Shown here: one piece after another, positions 7,788-15,303 of the stretch | Layout: every line of letters starts with the position of its first letter | How positions within the stretch are numbered: the stretch's first letter is position 1 | From: Oceanobacillus kimchii X50 | GTDB lineage: Bacteria > Bacillota > Bacilli > Bacillales > Amphibacillaceae | Assembly (NCBI RefSeq): GCF_000340475.1 | Contig: NZ_CM001792.1 | Coordinates: 49,116-113,115, forward strand | Reading direction: 5' to 3' | Length of the DNA stretch: 64,000 bases | Made by a program: the position numbers and the translations under genes | The notes under the pieces: generated by a model | Seen by the model: the letters and a program-made list of their open reading frames with translations, nothing else | The model's database searches: none | What the model was told of the DNA's origin: nothing

Positions 7788-8045
7788 ATGACAATAGCAG
7801 AGTTACTAAAACAATTAGAAGACGAAAAATACTGTTACAAGTATTGCAGGGAGCAAGAAGGAAAGGCATTAAAAGCAGGAGACCTACAAAGAGCAGTACT
7901 TTATTCAGAGAATGCAAATAGATCATTGAGAGAGATTAAGAGAATCGATTTTTCTATTAAATCTACGAAAGAAGCAGATAGTTTGTTAAGAGCAATATTT
8001 GCAGAAGAAAAACGCAGAGAAGAGATAGGAAAACGTTGGGTATGA
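7788..8045 (+). CDS. Small helical early phage protein
   Basis: 85 residues, highly charged and predicted helical (MTIAELLKQLEDEKYCYKYC, then AVLYSENANRSLREIKRID). It starts 3 bp after the previous stop with a good RBS inside that gene. No family recognised. Confidence 0.65.
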   Translation: MTIAELLKQLEDEKYCYKYCREQEGKALKAGDLQRAVLYSENANRSLREIKRIDFSIKSTKEADSLLRAIFAEEKRREEIGKRWV

Positions 8046-8170
8046 GAAAGTGGATGATTAGTTTCTTCATAGGTGAACCGGATGAAACAACCGTACAGGA
8101 TGAGAGAGCATTCTACGTCATTATGGCAATGCCACTTGTTATAGCAATAATCACAATCATTTTAATTTAG
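8042..8170 (+). CDS. 42-residue single-span membrane protein
   Basis: MRKWMISFFIGEPDETTVQD followed by one hydrophobic segment (YVIMAMPLVIAIITIILI). It overlaps the previous stop (TATGA), which supports coupled translation. Function unknown; a small membrane protein in the early region. Confidence 0.55.
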   Translation: MRKWMISFFIGEPDETTVQDERAFYVIMAMPLVIAIITIILI

Positions 8171-8180
8171 GAGGTATATC

Positions 8181-8396
8181 ATGGATCATCCAATGATTGA
8201 GGAAATGGAACAAGCGGGTTATTTAAAGACGAGTCATCGCAGAGAAGAATATGGGGTGGATGGACTAGGAAATGAAGTTCTAACTGGTGAAGAGATTTTG
8301 ATTTTTGCGGATGAGTTTTATTTAGTAGAGGTGTTAAGTGATGATGCAAAAGAAGTACTGGAACAACATGGAGCAGTATATAAAATTGCGCAATAA
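8181..8396 (+). CDS. YqaI-like phage protein
   Basis: 71 residues with PMIEEMEQAGYL, GVDGLGNEVLTGEEIL and an acidic C-terminal half. This resembles the YqaI family found upstream of yqaJ/recT in the B. subtilis skin element and related phages; the same neighbour order is present here. Function unknown in the family. Confidence 0.7.
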   Translation: MDHPMIEEMEQAGYLKTSHRREEYGVDGLGNEVLTGEEILIFADEFYLVEVLSDDAKEVLEQHGAVYKIAQ

Positions 8397-8427
8397 AAAA
8401 GCACCCATGGCAGTGGGTACTCTTTTA
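8396..8427 (+). terminator. Hairpin after the first early operon
   Basis: Stem GCACCCA / TGGGTAC followed by TCTTTT, starting at the stop of the YqaI-like gene. Probably attenuates transcription before the recombination genes. Confidence 0.6.
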
Positions 8428-8485
8428 GGAACCATGAGCAAATTTCTAATTGGCTCCATTATAAAGGAATCGGGAGGTAGAAGCA

Positions 8486-9418
8486 ATGGTTAAAAACACA
8501 ATTGAAATGAGTAGGCAAGAATGGCTATTAGAACGTACCAAAGGAATAGGTGGGAGCGACGCTTCCATCATCCTTGGATTAAATAAATATAAAACGCCGT
8601 TTGAACTATGGATTGAAAAAACAGATGAATCACATTTAACGGATACTGCAGGTGAAGCTGCTTATTTTGGAGACCTTCTTGAAGACATGGTAGCGAAAGA
8701 ATTTGAAATCCGTTCAGGAAAGAAAGTAAGAAGAAATAACTTCATGCTTCAGCATACAGATTATCCTTTCTTGATGGCTAATATTGATCGAAAAGTAGTT
8801 GGTGAAGATGCACTACTTGAATGTAAGACAGCAAGTACTTTTCTCACGAAAGAATGGGATAGCGAAGAAATACCGGAAGCTTATCTTGTACAAGTTCAGC
8901 ATTATCTTGGTGTAACAGGTTATTCGAAAGCGTATATTGCTGTTCTTATAGGTGGGCAGAAATTTGTATGGAAAGAAATTGAACGTGATGAAGAACTAAT
9001 TCAAATGATATTTGATGCAGAAATCCACTTCTGGAATTACCACGTTAAAGGAAATCGTCCTCCTGCTTTGGATGGTTCAAGTGCAGCTGAAAAATTTCTA
9101 AAAGAACGTTATGCAAACGTTGAACAAGGAAAATCTATCGACCTTGAGTCTAACTATAAAGAAAAAATTGATGATTTGCTTTCTATTAAAAATCAGATTA
9201 AAGAATTACAGAAAGTTGCTAAAGAAACGGAGAACAAAATTAAACATGAGTTGAAAGAAGCGGAAAGCGGATTTGTACAAAATTATCAAGTAGATTGGAA
9301 GCAATTTGAGCGTAAGAGTGTGGACTCCAAGCTTTTAAAGAGTAAATACCCTGACGTATATAATTCTGTACTAAAAACCTCTAATTATCGCAAATTTAAT
9401 GTAAAGGAGCTTGGATAA
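8486..9418 (+). CDS. yqaJ: YqaJ-family phage exonuclease
   Basis: 310 residues. YqaJ proteins share the lambda-exonuclease PD-(D/E)XK fold and resect double-stranded ends to load the annealing protein. Visible are IGGSDASIILGLNKY near residue 20, GDLLEDMVAKEFE in the first catalytic helix, and the core MANIDR...LLECKTAS around 94-114, giving the D-x(n)-ExK triad. A coiled-coil-like region follows (about 215-255). It precedes recT, its functional partner, with the recT start next to its stop. Confidence 0.93.
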   Translation: MVKNTIEMSRQEWLLERTKGIGGSDASIILGLNKYKTPFELWIEKTDESHLTDTAGEAAYFGDLLEDMVAKEFEIRSGKKVRRNNFMLQHTDYPFLMANIDRKVVGEDALLECKTASTFLTKEWDSEEIPEAYLVQVQHYLGVTGYSKAYIAVLIGGQKFVWKEIERDEELIQMIFDAEIHFWNYHVKGNRPPALDGSSAAEKFLKERYANVEQGKSIDLESNYKEKIDDLLSIKNQIKELQKVAKETENKIKHELKEAESGFVQNYQVDWKQFERKSVDSKLLKSKYPDVYNSVLKTSNYRKFNVKELG

Positions 9419-9419
9419 T

Positions 9420-10211
9420 ATGGCAACGAATGACTCTCTTAAAAATCAACTCTCAAGTAAACAGGGTAATCAAAACACTCCATCAGGTTATACGATTAAA
9501 CAATTGATGGGTGCAGATAGTGTAAAGAAGCGGTTTGAAGAAATGCTAGATTCAAAGGCATCACAGTTTATGGCAAGTGTCATTAATCTCGTAAATGGCG
9601 ATACCAATTTACAAAAATGTGATCAAATGAGTGTTGTTTCAAGTGCAATGGTAGCTGCAACATTAGATTTACCAATTGATAGAAATTTAGGTTATGCATG
9701 GGTTATTCCTTATGGTAATCAAGCAACCTTTCAGCTTGGATATAAGGGTTATATACAGTTAGCGCTAAGAAGCGGACAATATCGAAATATTAATGTAATT
9801 GAGGTATATGAAGGGGAGCTCCAGTCTTTTAATCGATTAACGGAAGAGATTGAATTAGATTTTGAAAAAAGAACCTCGGATAAAGTGGTTGGTTATACTG
9901 GTTTTTTTGAATTAATTAATGGATTTCGAAAAACAGTCTACTGGAGTAAAGCAGAAATCGAAAGGCATAAAAATAAGTTTAGTAAATCTGATTTTGGTTG
10001 GAAAAATGATTGGGATGCAATGGCAAAGAAGACCGTTGTACGAAACATGTTAAACAAATGGGGCATCTTATCTATCGATATGCAAAAAGCATATGTAGAA
10101 GAAACAAAAGACCCTTCAGAGCCAAGTGGTGATGTTATTGATTTCAATTTGACCGAAGATGAATTAACTGCTGCTCAAGAACAATTTAGTGATGAGAAAG
10201 CTAATGAATAA
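9420..10211 (+). CDS. recT: RecT-family single-strand annealing recombinase
   Basis: 263 residues. RecT coats the 3' single strand made by the partner exonuclease and promotes annealing and strand invasion. Family features are LPIDRNLGYAWVIPYGNQATFQLGYKGYIQLALRSG in the core and the basic segment W-DAMAKKTVVRNML. ATG 9420 is chosen because AAGGAG lies 11 nt upstream; the in-frame TTG at 9411 would be too close to it. Confidence 0.95.
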   Translation: MATNDSLKNQLSSKQGNQNTPSGYTIKQLMGADSVKKRFEEMLDSKASQFMASVINLVNGDTNLQKCDQMSVVSSAMVAATLDLPIDRNLGYAWVIPYGNQATFQLGYKGYIQLALRSGQYRNINVIEVYEGELQSFNRLTEEIELDFEKRTSDKVVGYTGFFELINGFRKTVYWSKAEIERHKNKFSKSDFGWKNDWDAMAKKTVVRNMLNKWGILSIDMQKAYVEETKDPSEPSGDVIDFNLTEDELTAAQEQFSDEKANE

Positions 10212-10365
10212 TCACACAAAAGTTTTGTTGCCTGCTTGGATATTCAAGCAGGCGCAAGATAAAAAAGACGCACAGAGGCTCATATTGGAATATATGAAAC
10301 GATATCCAAATTACGTGGTGAAGAAGGTACAAGATAAAAAAGCTTACTGTGAAATACATCGATAA
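10204..10365 (+). CDS. 53-residue basic phage protein
   Basis: Overlaps the recT stop by 8 bp and ends just before the DnaD-type gene. The sequence is basic and helical (WIFKQAQDKKDAQRLILEYM, then VVKKVQDKKAYC). No family recognised; overlap and position argue that it is real. Confidence 0.55.
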   Translation: MNNHTKVLLPAWIFKQAQDKKDAQRLILEYMKRYPNYVVKKVQDKKAYCEIHR

Positions 10366-10377
10366 GGGGTGGTGGAA

Positions 10378-11298
10378 ATGACAACTTGGTTTAAGGTTTA
10401 TCGAGAAATCTTTGACTCTGATTTATGGCATGATGTAACGACGTTTCGTGTGTTCATTTATTTGATTGGTAAAGCCAGTTTTAAGGACGGATTTAAATAT
10501 AAAGGAATTACGTTAGATAAAGGACAATACATTCGTTCTTATCGGAAACTAGCAGATGATCTTTCATATAAAGAAGGTCGTGGTTATAAAAAGTATTCAC
10601 TTAATACCATTAAGCGTTGCGTCCAGAAGTTAGTTGACGCTGAAAGGCTAAACGTTAAAGAAACGGAATTAGGAACACTATTTACCATCCTTAACTATGC
10701 GAAATATCAAGACTTAGAGGATAGTAATGAATCTAAGGAGAACGCCGAAAGTGAAGAAGTAAGAACTAATAGTGAACGAAAGGAGAACGAAGATAGAACG
10801 AAGGGAGAACAATATCAAGAATTAAAGAACTTAAGAATTAAAGAATTATATACTACTACTCCTACTACAGATGCGATTCAATTTTATCAAAACAATTTTC
10901 CGGGAGAACCAAGTGCATTTGAAAGGGAATCTATGATGCAGTGGATAGAAGATTGTGGCGACGATCTAGTGATTGAAGCATTGAAGCGGTCGCTTGATAG
11001 AAATAAGCGAAATTGGGGTTATGCAAAAAGTATCTTGAATTCTTGGCACCATAAAAATATAAAAACAGTTGAACAAGCTAAAGCAGAAGAGGTTCAATTT
11101 CAAAATCAGAGGACCCATCAGCAAAGCAAGAAGCCATATCATCCGAGGCAACAATCTGCAGCAGTTGTTCCTGACTGGTTTAAGCAGAACAAGCATAAGC
11201 AAAAACAAGTAGGGCCAGAAGAAAAACAGGGAGAATCAGTGATAGATGTACAACAACGCTTGCAGGAATATTTGCAAGCTTCGGGAGGGAGTTCATGA
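10378..11298 (+). CDS. DnaD-domain replisome organiser / replication initiator
   Basis: 306 residues. A winged-helix-like N-terminal half (TTWFKVYREIFDSDLWHDVT, basic helices up to about 110) precedes a polar linker. A DnaD-like C-terminal domain follows (FYQNNFPGEPSAFERESMMQ, then YAKSILNSWHHKNIKTVEQA). Such proteins bind the phage origin and recruit the host helicase loader. ATG 10378 follows AAGGGGTGG at a good distance. It is placed after recT as in the skin element (YqaL). Confidence 0.88.
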   Translation: MTTWFKVYREIFDSDLWHDVTTFRVFIYLIGKASFKDGFKYKGITLDKGQYIRSYRKLADDLSYKEGRGYKKYSLNTIKRCVQKLVDAERLNVKETELGTLFTILNYAKYQDLEDSNESKENAESEEVRTNSERKENEDRTKGEQYQELKNLRIKELYTTTPTTDAIQFYQNNFPGEPSAFERESMMQWIEDCGDDLVIEALKRSLDRNKRNWGYAKSILNSWHHKNIKTVEQAKAEEVQFQNQRTHQQSKKPYHPRQQSAAVVPDWFKQNKHKQKQVGPEEKQGESVIDVQQRLQEYLQASGGSS

Positions 11299-11558
11299 TC
11301 TTACTGCCACCAATTAAACGAATGAAGGTGAAAAAGCCGAAAGATGGACTTGTATATTGCCTAGAAGATATGAACCGAGTTTATTCAGAAAGCATCATCG
11401 AGGAAGTAACTCAACTTCATGACATGGGTTATTGCATCGAGGATATTGCAGGTCTATTTGATAGAGATGAGGATGAGATATTCATAGGATTATATGATCA
11501 AGCAAGAAAAGGTAATTTAAAGCGACCGATTTTTATACAGCCGAGGGAAAACATATGA
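11295..11558 (+). CDS. Small acidic phage protein with helical repeat-like segment
   Basis: 87 residues; the start overlaps the replication gene's stop (ATGA). The middle, EEVTQLHDMGYCIEDIAGLF, looks like a small helix-turn-helix of the kind found in phage regulators, followed by IFIGLYDQARKGNLKRP. Function not recognised. Confidence 0.6.
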   Translation: MILLPPIKRMKVKKPKDGLVYCLEDMNRVYSESIIEEVTQLHDMGYCIEDIAGLFDRDEDEIFIGLYDQARKGNLKRPIFIQPRENI

Positions 11559-11755
11559 AAAAAGAGGTCCTAAATGGTGCAATTTTAATCGTCGCTATGT
11601 TAATCACAACTTTAATGATTTTTGTATTAGCACCTAAAGAATCACCAGAAGAACCGGAGTTACGTGAATACGAATTAGATATGCCTACACAAAAGGAGAT
11701 AGATCTCTATAAGAAGTTCTATAAAGATGCACCAAGTAAATTTAACGACTTATAG
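11555..11755 (+). CDS. Small membrane-anchored phage protein
   Basis: 66 residues with one N-terminal transmembrane helix (about 8-27) and an acidic extracytoplasmic-type tail (PKESPEEPELREYELDMP). Starts within the previous gene's stop region (ATATGA). No family recognised. Confidence 0.6.
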   Translation: MKKEVLNGAILIVAMLITTLMIFVLAPKESPEEPELREYELDMPTQKEIDLYKKFYKDAPSKFNDL

Positions 11756-11770
11756 GAGGAATACAAGAGT

Positions 11771-12271
11771 ATGATCTCACATGCAAATAGAGGAAAGTCT
11801 TTTGAACAAATCATCGAGTCATCAAATATGCAGTACCAGTTAAAGAAATGGGCAACAGTTCAAAAAGTACCTACACCTTGGAGGGTTATCCGTAGAGGAA
11901 AACAGATAGTAAGTGCACATCCGGAGAAAAAAAGCACAGTTGACTTTGTAGGGGTGGCAAACGGAAAGGCGATTGCGTTTGATGCTAAATCAACAAGAGA
12001 AACGACACGTTTTCCTCTTAGCAATATTGAAGAGCATCAAATGCGTTTTCTAAAGAACTATCAAAATCAAGGGGGTACATGCTTCGTATTAATCGAATTC
12101 GCAAAGTTAAACGAAACCTATTTTGTACCGTTTGATAGTGTATTAGATTACTGGAACAAAGCTATGACTGGCGGCCGCAAGAGTATTCCCTATAAAGATA
12201 TGGGGGAGTTTCCGAGGGTCTTATCGGGTCGAGGAATTGCTTTAGATTATCTTGCAGCAGTCGGATTATAA
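11771..12271 (+). CDS. recU: RecU-like Holliday junction resolvase
   Basis: 166 residues. RecU cuts four-way junctions; phage copies process replication or recombination intermediates. The sequence has ANRGKSFEQIIESSN, then STVDFVGVANGKAIAFDAKS containing the nuclease core (D-x-V...AFDAKS), and FPLSNIEEHQMRFLKNYQNQGG, all typical of RecU. It has a clear AGGAGG and a normal phage-RecU length. Confidence 0.93.
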   Translation: MISHANRGKSFEQIIESSNMQYQLKKWATVQKVPTPWRVIRRGKQIVSAHPEKKSTVDFVGVANGKAIAFDAKSTRETTRFPLSNIEEHQMRFLKNYQNQGGTCFVLIEFAKLNETYFVPFDSVLDYWNKAMTGGRKSIPYKDMGEFPRVLSGRGIALDYLAAVGL

Positions 12272-12283
12272 GGGAGGGATAGT

Positions 12284-12442
12284 GTGAAAATGGTTGATGT
12301 ACACGAGGATAGCATGAAAGCTTATGTGATAGGTCAGTTAAGACGATTTGGCTTCTTTGAAACAGAAGGAAAATCATTAAAAGAATTAAAAGTTAAATTA
12401 GCGATTTTAAGAGAAACCAGACTAGGAAATAAGGAGGAATAA
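12284..12442 (+). CDS. 52-residue basic protein, FbpA-like
   Basis: GTG start with GGGAGGGATA upstream. The pattern MKAYVIGQLRRFGFFETEGK, then SLKELKVKLAILRE, is similar in layout to the next small gene and to short Fur-regulated-basic-protein-type (FbpA) sequences common in Bacillus phages. Similarity judged by eye; function unknown. Confidence 0.5.
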   Translation: MKMVDVHEDSMKAYVIGQLRRFGFFETEGKSLKELKVKLAILRETRLGNKEE

Positions 12443-12443
12443 T

Positions 12444-12605
12444 GTGAGTGAATCAGAAAGTACGGTACTGCGTAAGAAAGAGCTAATTGAAAAACTAAAG
12501 AAGCTAGGAGTCCATTACACTAGTGATGGAAGAAAGCTAGAAGAAGTGTCACTATATACGCTAGAGTGGACGAATATACAAGCATTAAATCAAGCAGTAA
12601 AGTAA
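12444..12605 (+). CDS. 53-residue FbpA-family-like protein
   Basis: GTG start two bases after the previous stop, with AAGGAGG upstream. KKELIEKLKKLGVHYTSDGR then KLEEVSLYTLEW resembles the FbpA family core (helix-loop-DGR-LxELSLxxLE). Members encoded by phages have no established role. Probably paralogous to the preceding small gene. Confidence 0.55.
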   Translation: MSESESTVLRKKELIEKLKKLGVHYTSDGRKLEEVSLYTLEWTNIQALNQAVK

Positions 12606-12645
12606 CAAAAATCTATCAATGAGTAATTATCTTAGGAGGGCTAAC

Positions 12646-12840
12646 ATGAGATTAAAACAAATTCCATTTAAACAAGGGAAATTAAATGTCGATATAGAAA
12701 ATAGGGATAAGCCATTTGTACTAGTTTATTCAAATGGTGAAGCGAAGTTATCCTATTTACCCGATCATGGAGAGACTAAGGTAATTACTCATCAAGGGAG
12801 GGTGAAAAGGATTAAATTTGATGAGGGGGAGGAGTTTTAA
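12646..12840 (+). CDS. DUF3954 / YqaO-like phage protein
   Basis: 64 residues from ATG 12646, after AGGAGGG. The sequence KQIPFKQGKLNVDIENRDKP ... ETKVITHQGRVKRIKFDEGE matches the DUF3954 pattern, including the terminal EGEEF. In related phages it precedes the late regulator. Here its 3' end carries the GGGGGAGGAG that probably serves the reverse transcriptase, whose reading frame continues without a gap after this gene's TAA. Confidence 0.75.
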   Translation: MRLKQIPFKQGKLNVDIENRDKPFVLVYSNGEAKLSYLPDHGETKVITHQGRVKRIKFDEGEEF

Positions 12841-14364
12841 ATTAGTATAGAAAGAATAATAGGTAAGGGGTATTTTCCAAAAGAAATCTCTCCAGAATTT
12901 ACTAGTGAGTCTTTAAGTAGAAGTTTAGATGCTATAAACTATGGTGTTCTGACAAATGGTAAGAATGGTAATAAAAGGTGGACTAAAAGTGCAAATTTTT
13001 CAGTGCCTAAGATCACTCATTCTAGGAGGATTATGAATGTACCCACACCTTATCACCAAATTAAATTATCTGAGGCGATATTAGAACATCGAGATAAATT
13101 AGAAGAATTTTACAGTAATTCTATTATTAGTTTAACAAAGCCTATATTCAATGAAAACGCAGAGAGAGCAATCGAAAGAGAATTTCCTTTTAAAGAAAAA
13201 ACCCTCAAAAGAATTGAAGGAATAGCGTGTAAAAAGTATATTCTTAAAACGGATATTTCTAGATATTATCCTACTATTTATACCCACAGTATACCTTGGG
13301 CTATGCACGGAAAAAGATTATCAAAAGATAGACAAACTGATTGCAGCTTATTGGGAAATAAACTAGATAAATTAATTAGAAATATGCAAGATGGTCAAAC
13401 CTTGGGGATTCCAACAGGTCCTGATACTTCCTTAATCATTTCTGAAGTAATAGGCACTGCAATAGATAAAAGATTGCAGGAAATGGTTCCTAATATTAAA
13501 GGGTTTAGATATACAGACGATATTGAATTATATTTTGACACCCTCTCAGAAGCCGAAAATTGTCTTAACAAACTTCATAAGATAGTAAGGGAATTTGAAT
13601 TAGAATTGAATCCTCATAAAACTGAGATAATTATGCTACCGGAAGCAATTGAACCAAGCTGGGTCCCTGAAATTAAACTTTATGACTTCAGAGATAGTGT
13701 AGAGGGTGAAAGAAATGATTTAATTAGTTTCTTCAGTAGAGCTTTTGAACTGGCAAAATTATATCCAAATGATGGAGTTTTGAAATATTCAGTACAAAGA
13801 ATCCCCTCGTCTATAAAAGATGAAAATTGGTCGATTTTAGAATCATTATTACTCTCTTCGATAACAATTGATTCTACTACTCTTCCTATAGTAAGGTCAA
13901 TATTATTTGAAAATGAACTTAGAGAATTACCATTAAACAAAGTTAGGATAGTAGATACTTTAGAAAAAATAATAAAGTTGAATATAGAATTAGGAAATGA
14001 CTATGAGGTTTTATGGTCTTTATCTATTTGCAAACTATTAGATTTAAAAGTATCTGAAGGTATTTCTAAATTATTAAACGAATATGATAATCCTTTTATT
14101 TCTATTATGACTATGAACTTATATGAGAAAGGCTTTATTAACAATTTAGATTTATCTTTATATCAGTCACATCTAAATAAAAACAGTTTGTATGGCAGCA
14201 ATTGGATTTTTTCGTATGAAGCTATAAGAAAAAATTGGTTTCATGTTAGTGAAAATTATGTTGAAGAGGATGAATTTTATTCGCAACTCTTAGAGGAAAA
14301 CGTTACATTTTATGATGAACTTGAGTGGGGAAGTTTAGTCAATATTGATCCGTTTGATTATTGA
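12841..14364 (+). CDS. UG/Abi-type reverse transcriptase (defence-type RT), ATT start proposed
   Basis: Predicted RNA-directed DNA polymerase of the unknown-group/abortive-infection clade, whose studied members block phage growth. From ATT 12841 the product is 507 residues. An N-terminal GYFPKEISPEF (10-20) is typical of these RTs. Motif A is KTDISRYYPTIY with D138, followed by HSIPWAMHGK. GIPTGPDTSLIISE comes next, then YTDD at 224-227 supplying two catalytic aspartates, and finally a helical C-terminal half of about 240 residues without a recognised domain. GTG 13003 is the first canonical start, but it would remove the conserved N-terminus. ATT lies 7-8 nt after GGGGGAGGAG and directly after the previous stop. 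The lower GC content and position in a phage accessory slot suggest acquired cargo. The exact RT subgroup is not resolved. Confidence 0.85.
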   Translation: MSIERIIGKGYFPKEISPEFTSESLSRSLDAINYGVLTNGKNGNKRWTKSANFSVPKITHSRRIMNVPTPYHQIKLSEAILEHRDKLEEFYSNSIISLTKPIFNENAERAIEREFPFKEKTLKRIEGIACKKYILKTDISRYYPTIYTHSIPWAMHGKRLSKDRQTDCSLLGNKLDKLIRNMQDGQTLGIPTGPDTSLIISEVIGTAIDKRLQEMVPNIKGFRYTDDIELYFDTLSEAENCLNKLHKIVREFELELNPHKTEIIMLPEAIEPSWVPEIKLYDFRDSVEGERNDLISFFSRAFELAKLYPNDGVLKYSVQRIPSSIKDENWSILESLLLSSITIDSTTLPIVRSILFENELRELPLNKVRIVDTLEKIIKLNIELGNDYEVLWSLSICKLLDLKVSEGISKLLNEYDNPFISIMTMNLYEKGFINNLDLSLYQSHLNKNSLYGSNWIFSYEAIRKNWFHVSENYVEEDEFYSQLLEENVTFYDELEWGSLVNIDPFDY

Positions 14365-14373
14365 TAGTTTTAC

Positions 14374-14424
14374 CAGCCAACTGGAGGACACTGATTGAAG
14401 TTAAATTGTCAGTTAGTGTCCTTT
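14374..14424 (+). repeat. Copy 1 of gene-end plus terminator duplication
   Basis: The segment reads as a gene end encoding SQLEDTD-stop and then a hairpin (GACACTGATTGA / TCAGTTAGTGTC) with CCTTTT. It is repeated at 15229-15282. Here it is detached from any gene: the RT has already ended at 14364. It still works as a plausible terminator for the RT transcript. Confidence 0.8.
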
Positions 14425-14451
14425 TCCAATAAATATGTTGAAATTATATAT

Positions 14452-14522
14452 AAATCGCTAAAAAAATAGTTAATACATTAAAAAAGACTATTGATTGGGG
14501 TTTTTGGCTTACCTAGCGATTT
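14452..14522 (+). other. 71-bp segment bounded by a 9-bp perfect inverted repeat
   Basis: AAATCGCTA (14452-14460) and TAGCGATTT (14514-14522) can pair around an A/T-rich loop. The segment lies in the 205-bp gap between the RT and the membrane-protein gene, where no protein is encoded. It could be a structured RNA associated with the RT or a plain regulatory hairpin; there is no further support. Confidence 0.35.
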
Positions 14523-14569
14523 TGATACGAAGGGCGGACTACGTGAACTTTTGAAGAGGAGGAGCAAGT

Positions 14570-15250
14570 TTGAAGTTATTGTTTGTTACTTTGTTTAATT
14601 TTTTTCTTTTAACTTTATCTACAGTTACTTTTCTAGAAAACACAGCGCCACTTAAAATTAAGATTACTAGTATTATAGTGGTAATAATATTAATAAATTT
14701 TCTATTGTTCATGGGGTATATCTTACTAAGCTATCTAGGAGATAAATTTATAAGGTTTGAAGAAAAGAGAAAATGGCGTAAATATACTTTATATAACTGG
14801 ATGGGTGATGTTGGAAATGAAATTCATCTTTTTGATGATTTAAGTAAAATCAAGGATATAAATAATAAAACTATTCATGAGAATTTCTCTTTAATCAAAA
14901 AAAAGTTAAATGAGAAATATCCTGATAAAGAAAAATTAAATGAATTAAAAATATTATTAGAAGCAAGAAGTGAAAGTGATAAAATAAAAGTTATCAGAGG
15001 ATTAGCCCAAACACTTGTTATTGCTGGATCAACACCTCTTATTGTAAATGTAATTACTGGTAATGTAACTGATACAGTAATTATGGTTCAGAACCTAATC
15101 TTCTTTATCCTATCTTGGTTTGGTATCTTATACCTTATAAAAGATTTAAATGGAGTTATTGATAGAAATAATTTACTTTTAAAAATTGTAAATAAGTTAT
15201 TACTACAAGATGAAATACATCCTACTAGACAGCTAGAGGACACTGATTGA
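14570..15250 (+). CDS. Polytopic membrane protein in the RT cargo slot
   Basis: 226 residues. Two hydrophobic spans at the N-terminus (about 3-20 and 32-56), a charged cytoplasmic region (60-145) with several helices, then two spans (about 146-165 and 172-192) and a short polar tail ending RQLEDTD. The final residues come from the duplicated gene-end sequence, so the ending was inherited from whatever gene originally preceded this terminator. AGGAGGAG precedes TTG 14570. No family recognised. Its place between two copies of the same terminator suggests inserted cargo, possibly a partner of the RT. Confidence 0.75.
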   Translation: MKLLFVTLFNFFLLTLSTVTFLENTAPLKIKITSIIVVIILINFLLFMGYILLSYLGDKFIRFEEKRKWRKYTLYNWMGDVGNEIHLFDDLSKIKDINNKTIHENFSLIKKKLNEKYPDKEKLNELKILLEARSESDKIKVIRGLAQTLVIAGSTPLIVNVITGNVTDTVIMVQNLIFFILSWFGILYLIKDLNGVIDRNNLLLKIVNKLLLQDEIHPTRQLEDTD

Positions 15251-15282
15251 CGTTAAATCGTCAGTTGGTGTCTTTTTTTATA
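15229..15282 (+). repeat. Copy 2 of gene-end plus terminator duplication
   Basis: Encodes the last residues RQLEDTD of the membrane protein and then a strong hairpin (GACACTGATTGACG / CGTCAGTTGGTGTC) followed by seven T. Differs from copy 1 by a few substitutions, several of which are compensated in the stem. Confidence 0.8.
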
Positions 15283-15303
15283 TTTTGAGAGGGGGCGGTA
15301 AAT

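Noticed and set aside
12646..14364. A single fused DUF3954-RT protein
   Set aside because: The TAA at 12838-12840 is clear and a well-placed RBS precedes ATT 12841; readthrough cannot be excluded but separate initiation is simpler.
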